Source: Chrysomallon squamiferum (taxonomy: Eukaryota; Mollusca; Gastropoda; Neomphalida; Peltospiridae). Taken from it: a stretch of 64,000 nucleotides of DNA. The stretch is from NCBI GenBank assembly GCA_012295275.1, contig CM022670.1:13764583-13828582 (forward strand), written 5' to 3'. Position 1 is the stretch's first letter; each line of letters opens with the position of its first letter. Made by a program: the position numbers and the translations under genes. The notes beneath the pieces were generated by a model. The model was not told the origin of the DNA. It worked only from the letters and a program-made list of their open reading frames with translations, and ran no database searches. Below, in pieces: positions 25,512 through 39,727 of the stretch.

Positions 25512-28500
25512 AAAAGCAATAATAATTTTAAAAAAGATCAAATAACAAGAACACAACAATTTTTCACAATCAGAATGTTTGAAGATTTATAAAAAAAAAT
25601 AAGTAAAAAAACCCAACAAAGAATTATATAACAAGAATTAACAAATCAACGAAAATATAACATTTTTAACTCAAATTAACTACAAGAATATGTGAAAGAA
25701 AATGTATTTAGCTAAAGAATTACCAACAAAATGAACTGATAACAGATTAATTATTTAATTAATCTCAAATGCTGTAAATTAAAAGCAAAATATAAATAAA
25801 GCAATCAAAAAGAACTAAAAACAAAACCTCTGAAGATGACCACCACTGATCTCCAAATGTTTCAGGATTCAGTTTAACATCTCCACCACAACAGGGCATT
25901 TTTTCATTTTTTTCCTATTTGAAAGTATGTGGGTATTTTCAGTTCAATGTAATAGTATAAATCATTACAAAATAATAACTTATTGATATGAATTATACTA
26001 TGGCCTCTAAAAGTGTAAGAATTAATTAAACACACTTCTTAACACTGGCTGATTGTTATCAACAGGTATGTGCACTCTTCCATTTGAAAATTCAGACAAA
26101 TAATACTTTTATTTTGAGTTAAGAAGGAAAACATTTAATGTCTTTATGCTAGAGGCTGAGTCTGTGAGCACATACTGGACAGAAACCAATATAAGAAACC
26201 ACTTTACATTAAGATAAGTAAAAATAAAAAAATAAAAATGAAGCAAAACACAAAAACAAACCGTAATGTTTTCTTGTGAAGTTTCTTCACTTTTCTCTTC
26301 TTCAGGTGTTACTTCTGTAGGTTTCTGTTCTTCACTTTTCTCTTCTTTATGACTTTCTTCTTCATGTGTCACATCTTCACCTGACTTTCCATCATATGTT
26401 TTGTCAGTATACATCAGCTCTTTACTGGTCCCTTCTTCAAATAACTCATCAGCATTTACCTTTTCTTTAAATATACCATCTTCATCTATCTCTTCATTCT
26501 TTGTTTCCTCTGTTTCTAGTTCATCTTGAGAAACATAAATTGATGGCATTCCTTCTGTAGGTGTCTGATCTTTAGCTGTTTCTTCATTAGCTTTCTCATC
26601 TACAGCTGCATCTTCTACAGGTGTTTCATCTACAACTGCATCTTCTACAGTTGTTTCATCTACAACTGCATCTTCTGCAGGTGCTTCATCTGCAACTGCA
26701 TCTTCTACAGGTGCTTCATCTGCAACTGCATCTTCTATAGGTGCTTCATCTTCACCTATATCTGCTTTAGGTATTTCATTTTCACCTATATCTGCTGCAG
26801 GTGTTTTATCTTCACCTGTATCTGCTGCAGGTGTTTCATCTTGACCAACATCTGCTGCAGGTGTTTCATCTTCGCCTATATCTGCTGCAGATGCCTTATT
26901 TTCCAGTGTCCTTTCTTGAGCTCCCTCATCTTCACCTATTTGTTCTATAGATGCTGCTTTGTTAGCAGTATCCTCTGGTGTAACATCTACTGATATCCCT
27001 TTTATAGGTACGTCTTCACCTGATGCTTCTTTCTGTACCTTTCCTTCTTTTACTACTTCATGTGCCACTTCATCTTGTGTCACTTTCTTGCTTGTCATTT
27101 CTTCATCATCAGTACGTGCAGAGGTGTCAGATGAATGCTAGATAAAAATTACATAAACATATGCTTGTTATATATGTTTTAAATGAACTAAATGTAACTA
27201 TTATAATTTCTACAACATTAAATTACCTCATTTAAAAAATAAAGAATAAAACATTTGTTAGGAGTTAATAAGAAAGCTATCCAAAACTAAAACTATCTTA
27301 ATCACAGTAACTGAACATGAATTTACAATAATTGACTTCTTAACGAAGTAATTCTGAACATTTAAAATTTAGGAAATACGTGAACTATTGCTATTACTGA
27401 TGTATGTTACCAGTAATACGTTTTTAACTATTTTCTAAGCATTATAAAGCAGACAAATCAAACTTTTAATACCACATACCACTATGTTTTTATCGGGCTC
27501 AGAAACATCAATATGCATGACTGGTTTATCTTCATTACTGGTGATAATATTTACATATTTGTACTCATCAGTCATACTTAGCCTCAAGTCTAGTTTTTCT
27601 TTTAAAACAGCAGATATTGGTCGCACCATTTCTTCTACCTGCTTGTCCTGAAATAAAATGATTTTTTTTTAATGAAAACACAAATGATAATGTATTTTAA
27701 AATACAAAATGTTTTCAAATCTTAACAAATTTAAAAAAAAATAAAAAATGTTTTTGTCAATTTATTATTAATAATTTCAATTTGAGCCTGGTTTCAATAT
27801 TATTTAGCTTCTTATATTTTTATATCTGCTTATTCTGACAGCTAATATTATCTCAGTTTTTAGTAAAAGATTAGGTGTAAAGTATGTTAATGATATCTTT
27901 ATTATGAATGAATATTAAAAGGATGATTAAAAAGCATAAATTCTAGCTTTCATATTGTATCTTTGCTAGATATTATTAATGAACAAATATTGACTCATTT
28001 TGCTTATTTACTTTTATAATCAATCAGTAAATCATACATTATTAAGTTGCCACATTTGTTAGTCAATCATGTAAAATTTCTTGTGATGTTATGCTTTAGT
28101 ATGTTAATGTTATATTATTGACTAACTTTATTACCAGCTAATGTTGATGTCTATATTTTAAATACAATTACCAGGTACATGTTTAATGTATTTTGAATTT
28201 GTACAACTTCTTATATATTATCCAACATAAAGATTAAAAAACAAAACCTAATTTCACATTTTTATTTTTTTTTATTTTTAGTACATAAAAATACATTAAT
28301 TTGTAGTAGTAAAATGGCTGGATTTTAGCAACATTTTGTTTTTATCCATTTGCTAAAAATGCAGAATATGAAATATCTTCTTTTGTTTTTTTCATTTTAC
28401 TTGGTCCATGTTCTATCTTAAGTGGAATTTTCAGTGTTCTAATAAAATATAAGTAAGCTCTCTATTTAAGCATACCCCCACTCACATACCCATATGTACA

Positions 28501-31500
28501 CACAAACTGGACTTCATCCCATAGGCGCAAACACTTGCTAATACACTAATGATTTTTCAAGGCTACAGGTGCAAGTATACAAAATATGCAAATGAATACA
28601 TTTCGTGCAATTTGAAAATATGAATTCCTTGAAACCTAACTATTTTGCTGACCCCTTCAAGTCTGCATTATCAAACTTCAAATGCATTTATAATAATTAA
28701 TAAATAGTTGGAGATGTTGGAATAATTTGATTTTATCTAATCAATTTAAATTCAAGTAAAACTAATCCAGTAAATAAATGATATTGGTTTTATATAACTC
28801 ATGGCAGATTTATTATTTAAATCTGAAATGCTTCCAAATGTGATAAATTAACCAAGCATTAGGGGTGCAAATGATTCCTACCAACAGACATAGGAGTATT
28901 TTTGCTACCAGCACCTATCAATTTTGAACCTTGATAAATATAACATAAATACCTTGCGTCTTGTTCCTGCACTGGATGACATAGGTTTGTAACGTGGTGT
29001 ATATATTAAAGGCACAGTATCTTCATATATGGTGACAGGTGAATTGGGATGACCAAAATGATCTGATAATTCAGTTCTTTTCATCAGCTCCCTCTGGAAA
29101 TCTTCTACACTCTGAATTGTGTATCTGAAACATTTCATTAAACACCAGCTTACATGATAAGTTTGGATATTTGGACTTGCATAATTATTAAGTAATTATT
29201 AATATTTATATTGAAGACAGATATTTGTTCCTGGAGATATGTTTTGTATGGATTATCAAAAGCATAATATATGGTTTTCAGCATTAGGAAGATATTTACA
29301 TAAGCTTCTTAGCTACTAATCCATTCAGTATCTGTAATCTTAATTGTTTGACAGTAATGAAATGATTATGTAGAGAATCAAGCAAACTGAATTAGTGTTT
29401 TACACACAAACACACACACACACACACTTGGGAAAGATTTAAAACGGTATCAAATGAATCATTTATATAACTGTCCAGGAAGAGAAATTTATATTTGCAA
29501 GCTTCTGACATCTACAGACTTTATACTGAAAACATCAGTTGAAAGTTTAGATTAAAATTACTGTATACAAAACAAAGACAAAATTTAATTTGTTTTTAAA
29601 AAGAAAGAAAAAGAAATATTACAAAGAATGCAGCCTAATTCAACTAACATTAGATCATTAATGTTTTAAAATACAAAGACTAAACAATATTCCTTTGTTG
29701 CCAGATTAAGTTAAAAAAAAAAAAAAAAAAACCACAACTCCTATATGCCTTTGATCTTGTATTAAGCATAGGCAGAAATATATTTAACCTGAATAACTAA
29801 TCCTAAGCCTCTGATTCATTTAAGATAATCAGACCCAAATAAGTTCTATATATACATAAAAACCAATAATAGTTAGACAATGAAAACAAAGCAAAAAAAA
29901 ACAATATTAATAAACCATAAGATTAATTTGATAAATGTATTGCAACTAAGCAGTTTCCAACAGTATCTGATTACTTAGTCACAATATGATTTTAGATGTA
30001 GTCTGACATCTAAGTTATAAAATACTATTATAAAACATTCAGGGATTTAAGTAGTTTTTTTTTAAATAACTGCAGTTAAATTGCTGGGTTAAAAACAGTC
30101 AGTTCTAAAGAAGTTAAAAGAAGATAGATTCTGGTCATTCTTAATACCTTGTACAAATTTAGAACTCTGAAATTATTTTTACTGTTAAATTTTAAGGAAA
30201 ACAAAAATAATGAAGAAAAAAATTATGTCCATGTTGTTTCATATTTTATAACAATTCTGATTTATTTAGTGTCTAATAAAACATACTTGCTGGGTAATTT
30301 GGTGCACTATGTCACTTAATGCTGTTTTGTCACAGCGTTACAAAATTTTAAATATATCTAAGTCATAAACCTGATTATATGTTTTTTAAAATGGCTTTTA
30401 TATTGATTAATTTTACTAGGGGAATGGGTAGGGATTGGGAATTATGGCTGTTCTTGAACTTATTGGAAAACATTTTTACGCAGAAAATATAATGAAAGTA
30501 TATTGTGTTAGTTTTAATTCATTCAGAAATGTATAATATTTTCAAATAAAGTACCTAATTTTCACTTATTTATTTAATTTTCCATAAATGCAACAGGTTA
30601 ATTTTGTGCATTGTTCTTTTTTTTTTTTCTTTTTTTTTTTTTAACTGTACTAAATTAATTTATTATATGCTAGATATTAATTATGCGTAATCTTTATTTA
30701 ACTGTATTAATATTATAACAACATTTTCACATCAATATTTAAGGTCTAAAAACTAATTGCTCTCATTAACCATTACAGTAAAATTTTAAATTAAAGCTTT
30801 CTTTTTTGAATATGCTGAATTCAGAACTGCCACACAGAACACAATTTAAAATCTATTATAATAAACATAGATTTAAACAAAAAATAATTAAAAAGTCAGT
30901 TGCATTTCTTCATGGCCTTATTACATTTGGGTAATATAAAATAAAACAAACTGGACTATATTCTATTCATTCACTTCACAAAATTATAAAAAAAAGTATA
31001 GTTATTTCAGCCTTTAATTCATGTATAATTTATTTATTAGAAAATATAAAAATTCCATGAGAAAAAATAACAAATTAAAATAAAGTTAAAAATAAAATAA
31101 ATATAATAAACCTTTCAGCTCTTTATAAATTTTAAAAAGCCTTCATTAACTCAATTCGTATCAGAAAAACCCCCACCCATCACTAAGGAAAAAAAATCTA
31201 AACTACAAAGAATAAAACTATGGGTAGATACAAGTATCTGTTACAATTTTAATTTAATTATAACATATAATTTATATCATTAAAACCCTTAAATATCTAA
31301 CATCAGCTATAAAAATCATAATGCTCATTTTCTATTTGATACATTTAAAAAATATATACATATATATTTTTATCAAGTTGATACAAACATACTGCATCTT
31401 GAAATTTCTTGAAATACTTGAACCAAACTAAAGAATCTGAAACTAACAGTAATATTTAACTACAATGACAGCCATAACTAATCTAGTTCTAACAAATACT

Positions 31501-34500
31501 AATATTTCTATACTAATTTTGGGATTTAATGTACCTTATCTCCTCATATTCTAGATCATCACTGAAATAAACAATCCCTTTAGCAAATAAGAGAGATTAT
31601 CTACAAAATGATACATAACTAACAATTATCTTTTTGTCAAATCATTTTTGATGGCAATCCTTATAACTACATTTTCATTTCATTTTCATCTTCAGTGAAA
31701 AATAAAGAAATCTTTACAATTCCATGGATCTGATTTTATGAGGAAATATGAAAAAATGAAGGCAGAATCTGATATAGATAAGATTAGGAAGACAATGTCA
31801 GTTATATTTCATATTTCTATTTCCATCTAGAATATTATAATGTATTTTTTATTTATTTATTTACCTTGGAATTTTTACATTTATTAAAAATTAAAGGATA
31901 TATTCTTATAATTTCTTTGAGAGAAAATAATTGTGTACCTATCTCCAACTGTTCCACATGGTTTCCATCTTCCATAAGCTGCATCCCACTCAAACTGTTC
32001 CATATTTACATATGTATAGTGGTCTTCTGAATCTTTCAGCCTGAATTCCATAGCACCATTAGGAACTATATACATTTAAAATAATTATAATAACAAAAAC
32101 AAAAAGCTAGCAAAGATATATATATTTATTTCTGTTTGGGATTATTGAAAACATAATTCATTTTTCCATCTTGTTATAATTGTTTGTGAGAAATTAAATT
32201 AAAATTTAAAGATAAATATGTTAACACATAACAACATTTATATGAATAACCATACCTGGAACTGTATCCATTGCAATCAGTGCCAGGAATGGCTCAGGCA
32301 AAGAAATCACCCTACCAATAGTCTGAAACAGAATCATTTTTATCAGGTGACTTGTTGATCAGACACAGTTCCCAGTTTAGCATCTGTGTTCATGAGTTTT
32401 CATGATTATGTGTGTAAGTGTATTTGTGTGTGTTTGTGTGTGTTTGTCTATATGCAAAAGAAAATGAATAACTTATGGAAGAAAGTGTGATTAAGTGAGG
32501 AAAAGGGTGCAATAATTCACACAGGCTCACTTGAATAACCTTGATTCACTAATAAAACATTTCGTTAATACAGATTTTATGTTACATCTATATTTTTTAA
32601 ATATGTGATAAATCTGTTGTTTTTATTACTTTTACATCCAATCAGCTATTGAAAATGCAACAGCAAAAATCTATGAATTAATTTCCCTTTGTTCTTTCAA
32701 TTCTCTACAGTGTATACAGCCAAATGTTCTACAAGGAAGGATCAAATGAATGAAAAAAGTGTTATTAATAGTTTTCACTTTTGCTATACATCTTTTATCA
32801 TTTATTGTCAAATCAGGTGATACTGACAATATACAATCAAAGAGGACCACTCATTTTTAAAATAAAATGTAAATGACAAAAATAAAAATTCAATATTAAC
32901 ATTTCAGTGTAGTAAACATTTCACCATTCAATCAAATATACAGAACAAGTAACATTCTACCTGTGGACCCAGAAGTAAAGCATCTCCCAAATCTGAAAAC
33001 AAAAAATTCATGAAAATATAGATAAAAAGAGATCAATAATGCTTTATTTTTCAAAATTATCATGTCCAAAAAAAACAAAAAATATTAAACAACATGTTTT
33101 TAATACATGAATAAATCTTTAAAATTACCATGATATCAAATTAAACAAACTAAAGTAACAAAACAAGACAGAATTCTGAGTATACAATATCAAACATGGG
33201 TGGAAAATATTCTGACATTGATTCTGCTGAATTCTAATGAATGAATTTATCTTAAATTATGATTTAAACATTGTATCTTTCAGAATTATTTTAATGCATA
33301 TGACAAATATAAAATATAATTCTCTATAGACTTACGAGGAAAAGGATGAGCATTCTTGCCCAAAACCTTCTTGGTCACTTGAAGACTTTCTGGGCCAAAA
33401 TTTGGGCTTGATATTCCAAGGGTATGATACTCTGCTATTTCAGCTGCAGTTCTGTGTCCTCTCATTGGTAAAGCCTTTGATGTCTAGTCATAGAGAAACC
33501 AACATACATTAATACAACCAAAATTTTAACTGATTTTTTGTTTACTGCAAGCGGGAGTTCATAGTTATACTTTTGTTTAAACAACATCAAAGATAAAGGA
33601 ATTTATTATTTTGGAAAGTTATTAGAAATAGTAAATTATAAATTAAACCTGTTCATAAAATGTATCAGTGTAAAATATGCAGTAAAATTCTATATTTTGT
33701 ATTCAATCAAAATTCAAAACAACTTACAAAGAGTACTGTCTCATTACTGGTCCTTGTTCGAGATACACTTAGAATTTTCCTAGCTTGAGCTTGAACCTTG
33801 CTAAGTAATAGCTCAGAAATATCTATGTATACACTGCTGTCGTTTTTCTGTTAAAATATTATCTACCGTTATTAAAAAAGCCAGTTAGTTAGTCACAGAT
33901 ACATAAAGTTAATAAAAAGTTCACAATAAGCTCCAATATGGGTAGAGTCAGTTAACATTATGATATATTTATATTATATTAGATTATTCATGTAAGAAAA
34001 TCATTTTGAAATTCACCCAAAATAATTTTTTTATTTTTTTTTAATTCTGAATTTTAAATATTTTGTATCTATAAATATGCTAAAAAGTTGAAATTTTTAA
34101 ACAGTTCTTGAAGTACTATATCTTTCTACGCTGCTTGGATAATTCACCAATTCCTCCCTTCCCCCAAAACAAGAATATTTTTTTTTTTTTTTTTTCTTCT
34201 GGAAGCAAAAAAAAAAAAATATTGATTCAATATTTTTTGCTTTTCATAGGTAAAAAAATAAAAAAATGTTTAGGTTTCTAAATAATTCTAGAAGTAAAAT
34301 AGCTCTACCTTCTGTACTCTGCCTTGCTTAGACAATTCCAAAATAGATTGCAATATGTTCTTGTCTCCTGTACCTGTTATCACCAGATTCTTAATGCCAG
34401 CTTTTAAAAAAGAAAAGAAAAGAAAAAAAAAAAGAGTTAGCCTGAAAAATAAGTGAAACATTTTGACAAAAATTTTCAATACTTTATTTAAGTGCTATTT

Positions 34501-37500
34501 AATACTTGCTATTTTGCAACACTTTAAGGAAGTTAACATGCCAATCAATTAAAAACAAATGAATATATCAATCATTAAGCTGTAGTTATTTCCAAACTCA
34601 CTCTACTAAAAATGTATAAAAATTAATATAATGTTTCTGAACTTATATTAGTTTCATAAATATAAAAATAATTAAATAATAACAGCAGCTGCAGTAGTAG
34701 TATTAGTAGTAATAGAATAATAATAGTAGTAGTGGTGGTGGTAGTAGTAATAATAATAACAACAACATAAGAAACAAGAAGAAGAAGAGAAAGATGAAAT
34801 ATAATAATAACAGCTGTGTTTTCATGGAATAACCAAATGAAACTAAAATAAACAACAATTATACCATCGCGTCCAAGGTAGGTGAAAAATGAAGGCACAA
34901 TACAGAACAGCTGAACCACTTCAGACGCCAGTAAAGACTTGTAGTCCTGATATCTGAAAAATAATTCACAATTACATTCATGTGAAATGAAATTAATAAA
35001 ATGCTAACAACACCTAAGCATATTTTAATTGTTAATGTTAACAAATGGCACATATAACTTTCATTTAATTATTCAGAAATCACTCTATTGGTTTCTCTTG
35101 AAAAACATGAAAAGATCTTTTATATGCACCTTCTATTAGTCAGGAAAAAGCATATCACAGCATTTGGTTAAATAATGATGCTCATGGATTGATTATGGGA
35201 ACTATCATTCATCAGCCCAGTCTAACAGTACGCTGTAGAATGTTAAATGTATATACACTTAATACCACTATACCTATTATTATGCTTACAAAACACTATG
35301 TAAAATTTCAAAAATCAGTCCAAAATATTTTAAATTTAACATTTTAAAATGTAATAATGATTAAAATTAAAAAAGTAACCAAGTGATTATGAGAAAATTA
35401 AACATTTTTCCTATTAAAGTGCAAAACAATTTTAATAATGAAGAAAAACAAGTAATATTTACACTTTATCATTTTTTAACTGATCTAACAAGGCTCTCCT
35501 GTGTTCTGTCTGGCTAAGCTTTGTCAAGACATTCATCAGATAAAACAAACATAAATAGAGCTCCTCATATAGCCCTCCAGACTGAAAATGAAAAAGTTGC
35601 ATCTAAAATAAACTTTTTGTGTTGCTACACGTTTAAGAGTGGAGTAACTGAAGTTGTAGATTAATTGTTTACTCTTTTCCATATATTGTTTCTTGATATA
35701 TTTTCTAAACTTTCTCTCTGTTAAATTAATGTTTCACTTTTATAATCTGAAATAATTTAATTTTTATATAATGTTTCTTAAAATTTTTGGAACACATCTA
35801 CATCTGTTCTTTGTCAAATTTGTTTTCCTTTTTTGTAATGTCATAAATGTGCAGTAATTTAAAGAATTTAAATTATTTATGTTTTTCATTCTTCATCTAC
35901 AACTGTTGGTATGTATCTGCCTTTCCTTTTTCATAAATTCCTTCAGCTGGAATTTTGAATTAACAAAATATCATTTGTTATGTTAAAAATAATTCAGTGT
36001 GACAAGTTAAAAAACATTTATCATATAGTTACTTCATATTAAAATAATTTCTCATCACTTAAAGTGAAAATTAAATTTAACACATCCAGAATATATCAAA
36101 TTATATTGGTGCTTCATGTTTAAGTTAAAGTTTGGTTTATCTTTGATCATTTCAACGTACTGGGCCATTAGATACACTATGTTACTGTATTAGTGAATGA
36201 GAAAAATCTGTGTTACCTCATCAGTGTCTTTGTCAATCTTGACAGCAGCAAGCAGCAGTGACACCACCTGACATCGAGTTTCTTTTGGCAGAAGAAAAAG
36301 ATCTATCGTGAACATCCGTCTACAAAGTATTAACAAAGAAATATTTTTTATAAGTCAGAATTTTGAAAAGAAAGCAAACTGATATGTTATTTTGCTTTTT
36401 TATTTATAATTTTTAGGATAGGTGAACTTCTTCTTGAATTGTGAGGTAGGAATAAGTAAATCTGTACAGATTTTTAGTCTTGTATACAAATACGTACATT
36501 AAGATCCACTGTCCCAAATTAACTCACACACTAAAATGATAAATAAATATTTTGACCAGAATGAAATCCAAGTTCTATCTGCATAGTGTAAAAGAAAATA
36601 TCTGTGAACTAATGAAGAAGTAAACACAATTCATAAATGAGCAAAATAAAGAACTAAATATGAATGAACAATAAACAAACAAACAAACAAATAAAGTTTA
36701 TCATCTGTTTCACAAATTAATAAAGAAATATTGTTAAAATTTAATCAGAAAAATTGTTTGTTTTAAAAAGTATAGGAAAAAAAAAAGTTCATATATATTT
36801 CATAAATAACGTAAAAAGAAAAATGCATAAAAGAATCATAACTGCAAAATTAATTTGTTTCTGAAAAGTTCCTGCACATCAAATGATAACTGCAATAAAA
36901 GATTTGAAACATAAATGATAAAGTGGATATATTACCCCATTCTGTATAGCTTGGATGTGTCCAGTGTATCTTTCATTAAAAGAGCAGGCATTTGGAAATC
37001 TAGAGAAGCCTGAATAAATAACATTAAACATAAGAAATGAATATACAACAAGAAAGTTAACAAAATATACAGTTAATTACAAAAATATATATCAGCCTAT
37101 TCATACCAAACAGTTGATGATTGCATGTAATTTTTTGTAATATGAACTAACAGTATATCTATAAATATGAGACAATGTTTCTTTGTGCTGATACATCATT
37201 GTGAAAATGCAGATACCTCCCTATTTGGAATAACATTGGCAAGGGCATCAGATCAGCAACCTTTTATTATTTGCTTTTTATCATTACTGTGAACAGGAAG
37301 TTACCAATGAAAATAAATGTAATAATGTATCGAATATCACAAATGAAATGAATATTCATCATATTTTATTAACATTTTTCATTCTCTTGACTAAAAATAA
37401 CAATTCTCTACAATGTCAGGCCAAACACTGACTCTTTTAAAATGTATTAAAATCAATTTATATTATATCAGTCTTAATAATAAAATATAAAAGAAATTGT

Positions 37501-38849
37501 TCAAAAATGGTTTTTGAAGCTAATAGAATATTTTTTTTAAAAAGAAACAAAAATCAAAACAAGTACATATGAAATCTTACTAGTAACAAGATTAATAGCA
37601 TGTTGGATTTTTCCCTCTGCTTTTCCCTATCTGATAACAAGTTTTCTAAAAAGTTTTTTCGATATTGCAGCACCGGTATATCTCTGAAACAATGAAAATA
37701 ATGAACAAAATAAAAATGACCAACAAATAAACATTTTAAAAATTAGTTTGAATTATCATCAAGTAACATGAATCTCTTTTATCAATTATCTTTTCAGTGT
37801 AGAAAAATATGAGTTTGATATATATTACATACGTGCATACAAATGCTAACTGAATTTGTTTCTGGATTATACTTTAATAATATTAATGTCAAACCTGATT
37901 ATATATTCCTTTTCCAGCAGTAAGTCACCTTGAAAATCACAAGCCAGATAATTCAGTCTTTTTTTATCTATTTCTGAAATAACAACATGAAAATTAAATA
38001 TATAACTGTATATAACCTCTTGACATTTTAATTGGTCTATTACTATTTCAAATTCTTTTGATAAACATTATGGAGAGACATACAGGTAGAATATATGATT
38101 TTTTTAAATACTTACTTTCCAACAATGTACTAATACAATTTGAACTAAAAGTGGTAAAATGTAAAATATAATGTATCTTTATTTTATAGCAATCAGATAT
38201 AACTAATCTTAAATTTTGACCACAGTTTTGGAATTAAATTACAAGTTTTAATTTAAAAATATGGAGAAAAAAAAGGAAAAATATTTTATAAAATAATTTT
38301 TTTGAAAGTTACACCATTTTCAGTTGATAATAAAAAAATTCTTACCTATGTTATGCAGTGCATTAGCTGGAAAGCGAGTCAACAAGTGTTCTGCCTGTGG
38401 AATCAAAAGCTAATGATACATTATCAAATTTTAATATCATTGAACAACTTTAATAACTGTATATAATTATCAACTTTCAGACATTTACTATTTGTATTAA
38501 AATGCAAGATAAAATATTATCAAGAAGATATGATAACTTTCTTGTTATCTGTGCTAAATATTATTTCTTATTTTCTAAAGTATTCACCTTACCAGTTTTA
38601 ATAAATGTTTATCCCAATAATATTCATTTTATGATTATGGTGTCATACCACTTTTTATTTACCTTTTTTCCAAATATGCCATTCACTTGAATTTTTTGCA
38701 GGCTGGTTGGAATAAATGAATCTTTGGGCAGCTTATGTCTCTGATAAAAACAAAAAATAAAAATAAAATATTAAATAATCCACAGAAACAAATTCAAGCT
38801 CAGTCTTCTAAATTTATACCAAGAAAATTCAGATTTATAATGTCAAACT

Positions 38850-38887
<38 letters not shown>

Positions 38888-39655
38888 ATAAAATTCATTC
38901 AAAACATTGTTGTTAGGGTTTTTCCCAAAATGTTTTATTTTATGACAATAAAATAATTCCTGAAATTCCTTTTCTATAAAGAAATAAAAATGTTTTAAAT
39001 TAAAAAGTTAATTAAAGTGAATTCAGATATCAGTATGAAAAAAGAGATGCATACCACAGGATGGTCAGTAAGAGCAGATTCTTGGAAGAATGTAGAAACC
39101 TGAATTCTCTCAGCCGCTGTGGATCATACAGAACAAATAAAAGCATTACAAGGAAAAGTAATCAGTTTACTGCAGTTCTCAAAACTGGACCTTCAAAATA
39201 CAAATATTAAACCTAATACCATCCACAGTTTACTTTATTTCTATAACTATTTACATATCAGCTGAATCAGCATCTATAATTATAAAATTATTATTGGTAT
39301 TAAAGGCATATCTTTTCAACCATCTAAAACAAAGTTTGTGATTTAATAAAAACAATTATTTGTATAATTCAATACCCCTAAATGCATATTAATCCCTGAT
39401 TTGATGTACACAGTCATATTTTATTATTGAATAATGCAAGGAAACTGAAAACATACATGTAACTATTCTGCCATCAAGCATCCAAACATTTGGTAAACAG
39501 TCAATGACATGAATGCGATCTGAAAATAAAAATGAAGTTGATATGAACTGACTGTGCAAATACAGTCTGCATGCTTTTTGATCTATGAAAGGCCATGCTA
39601 TGTTCCTTCCTGACTATGATAAGAGTGAAAGTTATTAGATTAAGTTGGTGTATGC

Positions 39656-39727
<72 letters not shown>

